Assembly: GCA_037013685.1 (NCBI GenBank)
Contig: CM072888.1
Coordinates: 3,019,034 to 3,083,033 of the forward strand
Direction of reading: 5' to 3'
Length of the DNA: 64,000 nucleotides
DNA from: Acridotheres tristis
Taxonomy: Eukaryota > Chordata > Aves > Passeriformes > Sturnidae
The stretch's first letter is position 1, and every line of letters begins with the position of its first letter. A program made the position numbers and the translations under genes. Below, one piece after another: positions 59,760-64,000 of the stretch. The notes under the pieces are model-generated. The model saw only the letters and a list, made by a program, of their open reading frames with translations. It was not told where the DNA came from and did not search any database.

Positions 59760-62700
59760 AAAATATGTTTATATAAATATAAATATTTATAATAAATAAA
59801 AATTGCCACAAGAAGTGCACAGTGAGTAGTTAATAAACAGAGAAAACATAGCATCTCTCGTGTTTCATTATGAGTGCACCTTGCAATGGGTAGTCCCTAA
59901 CCTGCTCCTGTGAGCAAACTGATGAGTTTGGTTAATGTAGAGACAAATAACAAAGCTAATACAACTGCTGAAATGGAATCTATCTGGCATCCCAGAGTTG
60001 CTGAAGAAGGATGAGTGACACTGTTTGAAAGATAAGAATATTAATAGTGTTGCCTTAATTTGTTCTGGAGCACAGTGGAGTCTGCTCATTTGCCAGTATG
60101 CACCAACCTGCTCTTCAAGGTAACATTACACAGATTTGCATTGTTCTTACCTCTAACTCAAAGAACTCCTGAAGCCACAAAGCAAACAATTCTGGGGGTG
60201 CATTTCCATTAGCTTGTTCAAGAGGCATGAAAAACATATCCTCAAGTCAGTGCATCATGGCTGTGTAGTTTGTACTGGTGCCATTTCCAGCCCTGCTGCT
60301 ACAAGCCACACCTTTAGCATCACTTAACCCATTTCCTTTACATACTGACAAATAAATCTCTAAACCACCATCGTTTTAGGTCTGTATCAAACCAAAATAG
60401 AATCGGATTGAAAAAAAATAAATTCAAAATTGACATTTAGTGTTGAAAGCAAAAAGCCCACAAAACTAAGACTCCACAATTATCAACCAATAATTTGGAT
60501 ATTCTGAAAGTCTCAAGCCCTTTGTGGCAATTCCAGTCAGAAAGATAATCACATGACTAATGCCAAACACAAAAACCACATCAGCGTCATCATAACACAA
60601 AAGGACAGGAAAAGCCTTTTTGCACTGTGAAATGGCTACTTCAGGGCCATGCTAGAAAAATCTTCAGGCCATTTAGAAACTAAATTATGGTCACTGAAGT
60701 ATTGTAACTCTTCAACTGAACAAAAAGCACAGCTCTCCAGATATATTTATTACACATTTTAAAAAAGGCTACAGAGATATGAGTCTTTTTGAAAAAACGT
60801 CTCATCTGAAATTTCATAAAAACACGTGAGTTATAGGAATGTGGTAAAGGGCAGTAGGAGTCTCCATGCATCCCAACACAGCAGCAATCGTGATGCTTGC
60901 TTTGAATATCTGAATTTCTGTCCATATTTCAAAAAGCACTTAAAGAGATGTGAGTTGGCGATACAGCAAAACAAATTAAGCTTATGACAAAATATATTTT
61001 TCCTGTATTGAACTGCCTGAAGAATTCTGGCATCTCTAGATCTGAGATGCAGAAACAATTCCCTTCTGAAGAGCTGAAAAAGATATACTTGCTCAGAATT
61101 CATCAAGTCCAGTGAGTTCCTGGCCTCCAAGGAGGACACAGTGAATGTCAGCACATAATTCACTTGATCAGACTCCTAAAAACTGCCTTGTCCCATGAGT
61201 CCCCAGTTTCCAGATACAACCTTTGCCAGCCAGACATAGCTACTGATGTGTAAATCAAGTGTACAGACAGGCAAGGCTGCTGCTGGTGAGCAAGGACTAC
61301 AAATAAACACTTCCTCAACATAGTCAGTGATGAGAGGGAGGCACAGCACAGTAGTAACATGGCCCCTAATAAGTCAGCTGAAAGAAATGCATCAGTATTT
61401 TCTACTTTACAATATAGTGAAGAATTAATTCAAGTGGCAGCAGGAATCCAGATCTTTCCCTTGTCTCTGTAGATCTCTTTGACTGCAGGCATTCATTCCC
61501 ACTGTCCTAATAAATATTCACACATTTCATATGACCTGGGGTGGAGTCACTGAAAAGAGAACCAAACAATCCTTTGAAAACCTGTCTACGTACTTCTGAC
61601 AGGGTTTCCCATCTCCAGAGGTGTTAAGAGCGACATGCTGAGGACCAAAGACACAACTGTGCACTCATATCCTGACAGAGAGCTCTAACTGTAAACTTCT
61701 GTGATCAAAAAATGCCATTATTACCTGCAGTCAGCAATGTCTCAGCAAAGGCTCGTTTGATTTTCTGTAAGAAAACCCCCAAGCATTGAAATGAGCTGAC
61801 TTATGTTCTGGGTTTTGCTACTGTGCAATATTCAGGTTGATTTAACCAATCAATAATCAAACCCAGAGAGCCACTAGTTACTGATGATCTCCCAGCTTGC
61901 AAATGAATTCCTCAGACAACACAGAGCTGTGAAGAGCAACTGGGTCCTAACGTGGTGGGAGGGAACAGAAAAGATGAGACCAAATCAAACTCCTATCACT
62001 TCTATGCTACAGTGCCTGAAATCCTGCTGCCCAAATAAATGAACCAGCAAAATAATAACTAGAGGAGCTCTTAATTGGTTTAGTTAACCAGCCATTTAAA
62101 AAGAAATCCAGCTTGATGGACTTAATGTTGATTTTTCAAGCCAGAACTCTTGATTGTTATGATTAATACAACTCTATCCAGGTTTCCCAGGCCGTCTATT
62201 ACCATGTAGCAGGGATAAAACAGAGCAAGGGGAATGCAAATTATAGTGGTAAGAACCCTTGACAGCACAAAGCTTTGCAGATAGAGGGCAACTCCCCACC
62301 CTTCATGCAACATCTAACAGCAATGGCTGTACATCAGCTCAGCTCCCAGCAGCAGCTGAGAAATACAGACAGCCCAAACAATTCCACTGCCTTGAGCTAA
62401 GCTACTTGAAATCCAATTCAAACAAGGAGATGAGATTTGAAACTCGAATAGTTTTATTTTGGGGTTTCACTCAGCCTGAAAAGATATGCAAGAATGCCTT
62501 GACACCATCTGCCCCCAGTTATGCTGGTACCAGGACACAGCATAAGCATCCTCAAGTGGGCTGCATTTTCTGTTCTCCTTATGTGGGGTTGGTGCATAAA
62601 TGTACGGATTGGATGCACCTTTCCTTCACTTCAGACAGAGGCTTCTTTGCTCACTTCCTTCTCTTAACTTTTTCCTCCTTTTGCCACCTTTAATCATTTG

Positions 62701-64000
62701 AAGACTCAGAGTTTAAACTATAAAATATTTATTATGTGCACATTCAGAAGAATAAAGATGCTTTGGGGCTAGAGATGCTGGTAACTCTTGAATAATTCAA
62801 GTCATGTTTCCAAGGGGAACACTTCAGGTATGGCAGCAGCCACCAATACCCAGGTGCTCTGCTCCTGCTGGTGCTTTATCTCCTTCTGATCTCCAGTTGC
62901 CCTAAACAGGCTTAATTTACCTTACATTCCCTTTCATCTGCTTCATTTGCAGAAGTGTTTCAGATGAATAAATAATACAGAGGACGAGGTAAATGCACGC
63001 AGGCCAAGTTGACAGTTGTCAAGCTTCCACCACCAGCACATATTCATGTTCTACATCTCTTCATCCCTCTTTTTAATGTGTTACTGACGTTTGTACTGAA
63101 TGTGTTAAGCACAGATGTGAAAAGGCCACTGCAGGGAAGGCAAAGAAATATTCAAATGCTAAGCAACTATGTAAAACCTGCAGATTCTATGTTCAATTTA
63201 GGTTTCCAATTAAAAAGAAAGAGAGGGAAAAAAACCTGAGAATCCAAACGTATACTAACATTGCCTGCTAAGCTCTTAACTGAAACACTGGGCTAATGCT
63301 GTCATTAACAATATGAGTGACATTTCTTATAATAGTGATAAAGTCATTTAATTGCTAAGGAGAGCTTTGGAAATATGTGAGCAGCCTTGAAAAGATTTGG
63401 CATTTGATGACAGGGTGCTCTCACCACAGGGTTGTAGATGTAGCTGGATGGTTTAGAAACCCTGATTTGGATGTGGAGAGCATCAATCACACTTCAAACT
63501 TATTTAACAACATAAGAAAGATTCAGAGAGATAGACTAGGCTATTCTTTAAAAATAGATTACACACTTCTAGGACTTCGTGTGTGTGCAGATGGACTGTT
63601 AGTAATATATTGGGTTTTCTCTGCCTCTCTGTCCATCACAAACACTGCTCTGTGTGTCACACACATCTAAAGGAAACAGCTGAGAAGAGCAATTTTTAAT
63701 GCACCGAGGATCAGGCACAAATGAAGGACACAGGTACCCTGCAAACACACAGTTTACTGAGGCAGAATTTACAATTATTCTCATCCTGTGTGGTTTCATC
63801 CACCTTCACTGAGCCAAAGGAGGCAGTGACACCACTGAGATGGCTGCTGTTGGAGGCTCAGACCCTGCTGCAGAACTTTAGCCACCAATGCATTCTACCT
63901 CTCTTTCCTTTGCTCTTGGAGGAAGAAAAACAGAAAAAATCTTGAGGCAAAGGGGTGACTCGCAAAGAGAAATTTAAAAAACAGCTGGACAATTCCACAG
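59760..64000. other. Non-coding DNA, no gene seen
   Basis: AT-rich sequence to the window end. It opens with 50 bases of TAAATA-rich sequence (59,752-59,805). Open frames of up to about 144 codons (62.26-62.69 kb) show no family features. No transposon or RNA gene was recognised. Confidence 0.6.

Overview
The window looks like bird nuclear DNA, probably from a songbird. The evidence is the 3' tail of a CR1 retrotransposon near 40.7 kb, a shrunken copy of a long terminal repeat (LTR) family common in avian genomes at 47.36-47.58 kb, low overall interspersed-repeat density, and a small, very CpG-rich block inside otherwise AT-rich non-coding sequence. I recognise no complete protein-coding gene, tRNA, rRNA or other named RNA gene. 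Most of the window reads as intergenic or intronic sequence. Long open frames are concentrated in CpG-rich or repetitive DNA, where stop codons are rare, and they are not by themselves evidence of genes.

Layout: 1-330 is a 31-bp minisatellite cut by the window edge. 0.33-29.7 kb is AT-rich non-coding DNA with a few enhancer-like AT-rich stretches, a 17-bp direct repeat at 17.0-17.3 kb, a TA/CA microsatellite at 20.66 kb and an A-run at 25.33 kb. 29.9-30.14 kb holds a possible terminal exon on the + strand. 30.5-36.3 kb is the CpG-rich block. 36.3-64 kb is again mostly plain non-coding DNA. It contains an unexplained 278-codon open frame at 37.2-38.0 kb, the CR1 tail, a 32-bp minisatellite at 44.8 kb, a perfect 22-bp palindrome at 46.3 kb, the LTR remnant, a (CCAAA)n array at 57.3 kb and a 12-bp-stem hairpin at 59.7 kb.

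The centre of interest is a nested inverted duplication (palindrome) whose axis is at about 33,113, with a 7-base spacer. The inner arms (about 31.3-33.1 and 33.1-34.68 kb) are nearly identical over several blocks. Scattered inverted matches on the same axis continue outward to about 30.6 and 35.4 kb but are clearly diverged. Each inner arm carries, from outside to inside: an 11/22-bp array with GGTACC sites (seven on the left, three on the right); a compact housekeeping-type promoter with ETS and YY1-like sites; a short putative non-coding first exon ending in a consensus splice donor; a 0.65-0.8 kb pure-pyrimidine intron-like tract; a conserved segment with AATAAA; and a run of G-rich quadruplex-prone repeats. 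The two promoters therefore face each other and would fire into the palindrome centre. Poly(A)-signal-bearing candidate terminal exons lie just outside the block on both sides, also pointing inward (about 30.12 kb on +, about 35.60 kb on -).

All statements about expression are inference from sequence. Whether the palindrome is a genuine chromosomal structure rather than an assembly artefact is the first thing to settle; the diverged arms argue for a real structure.
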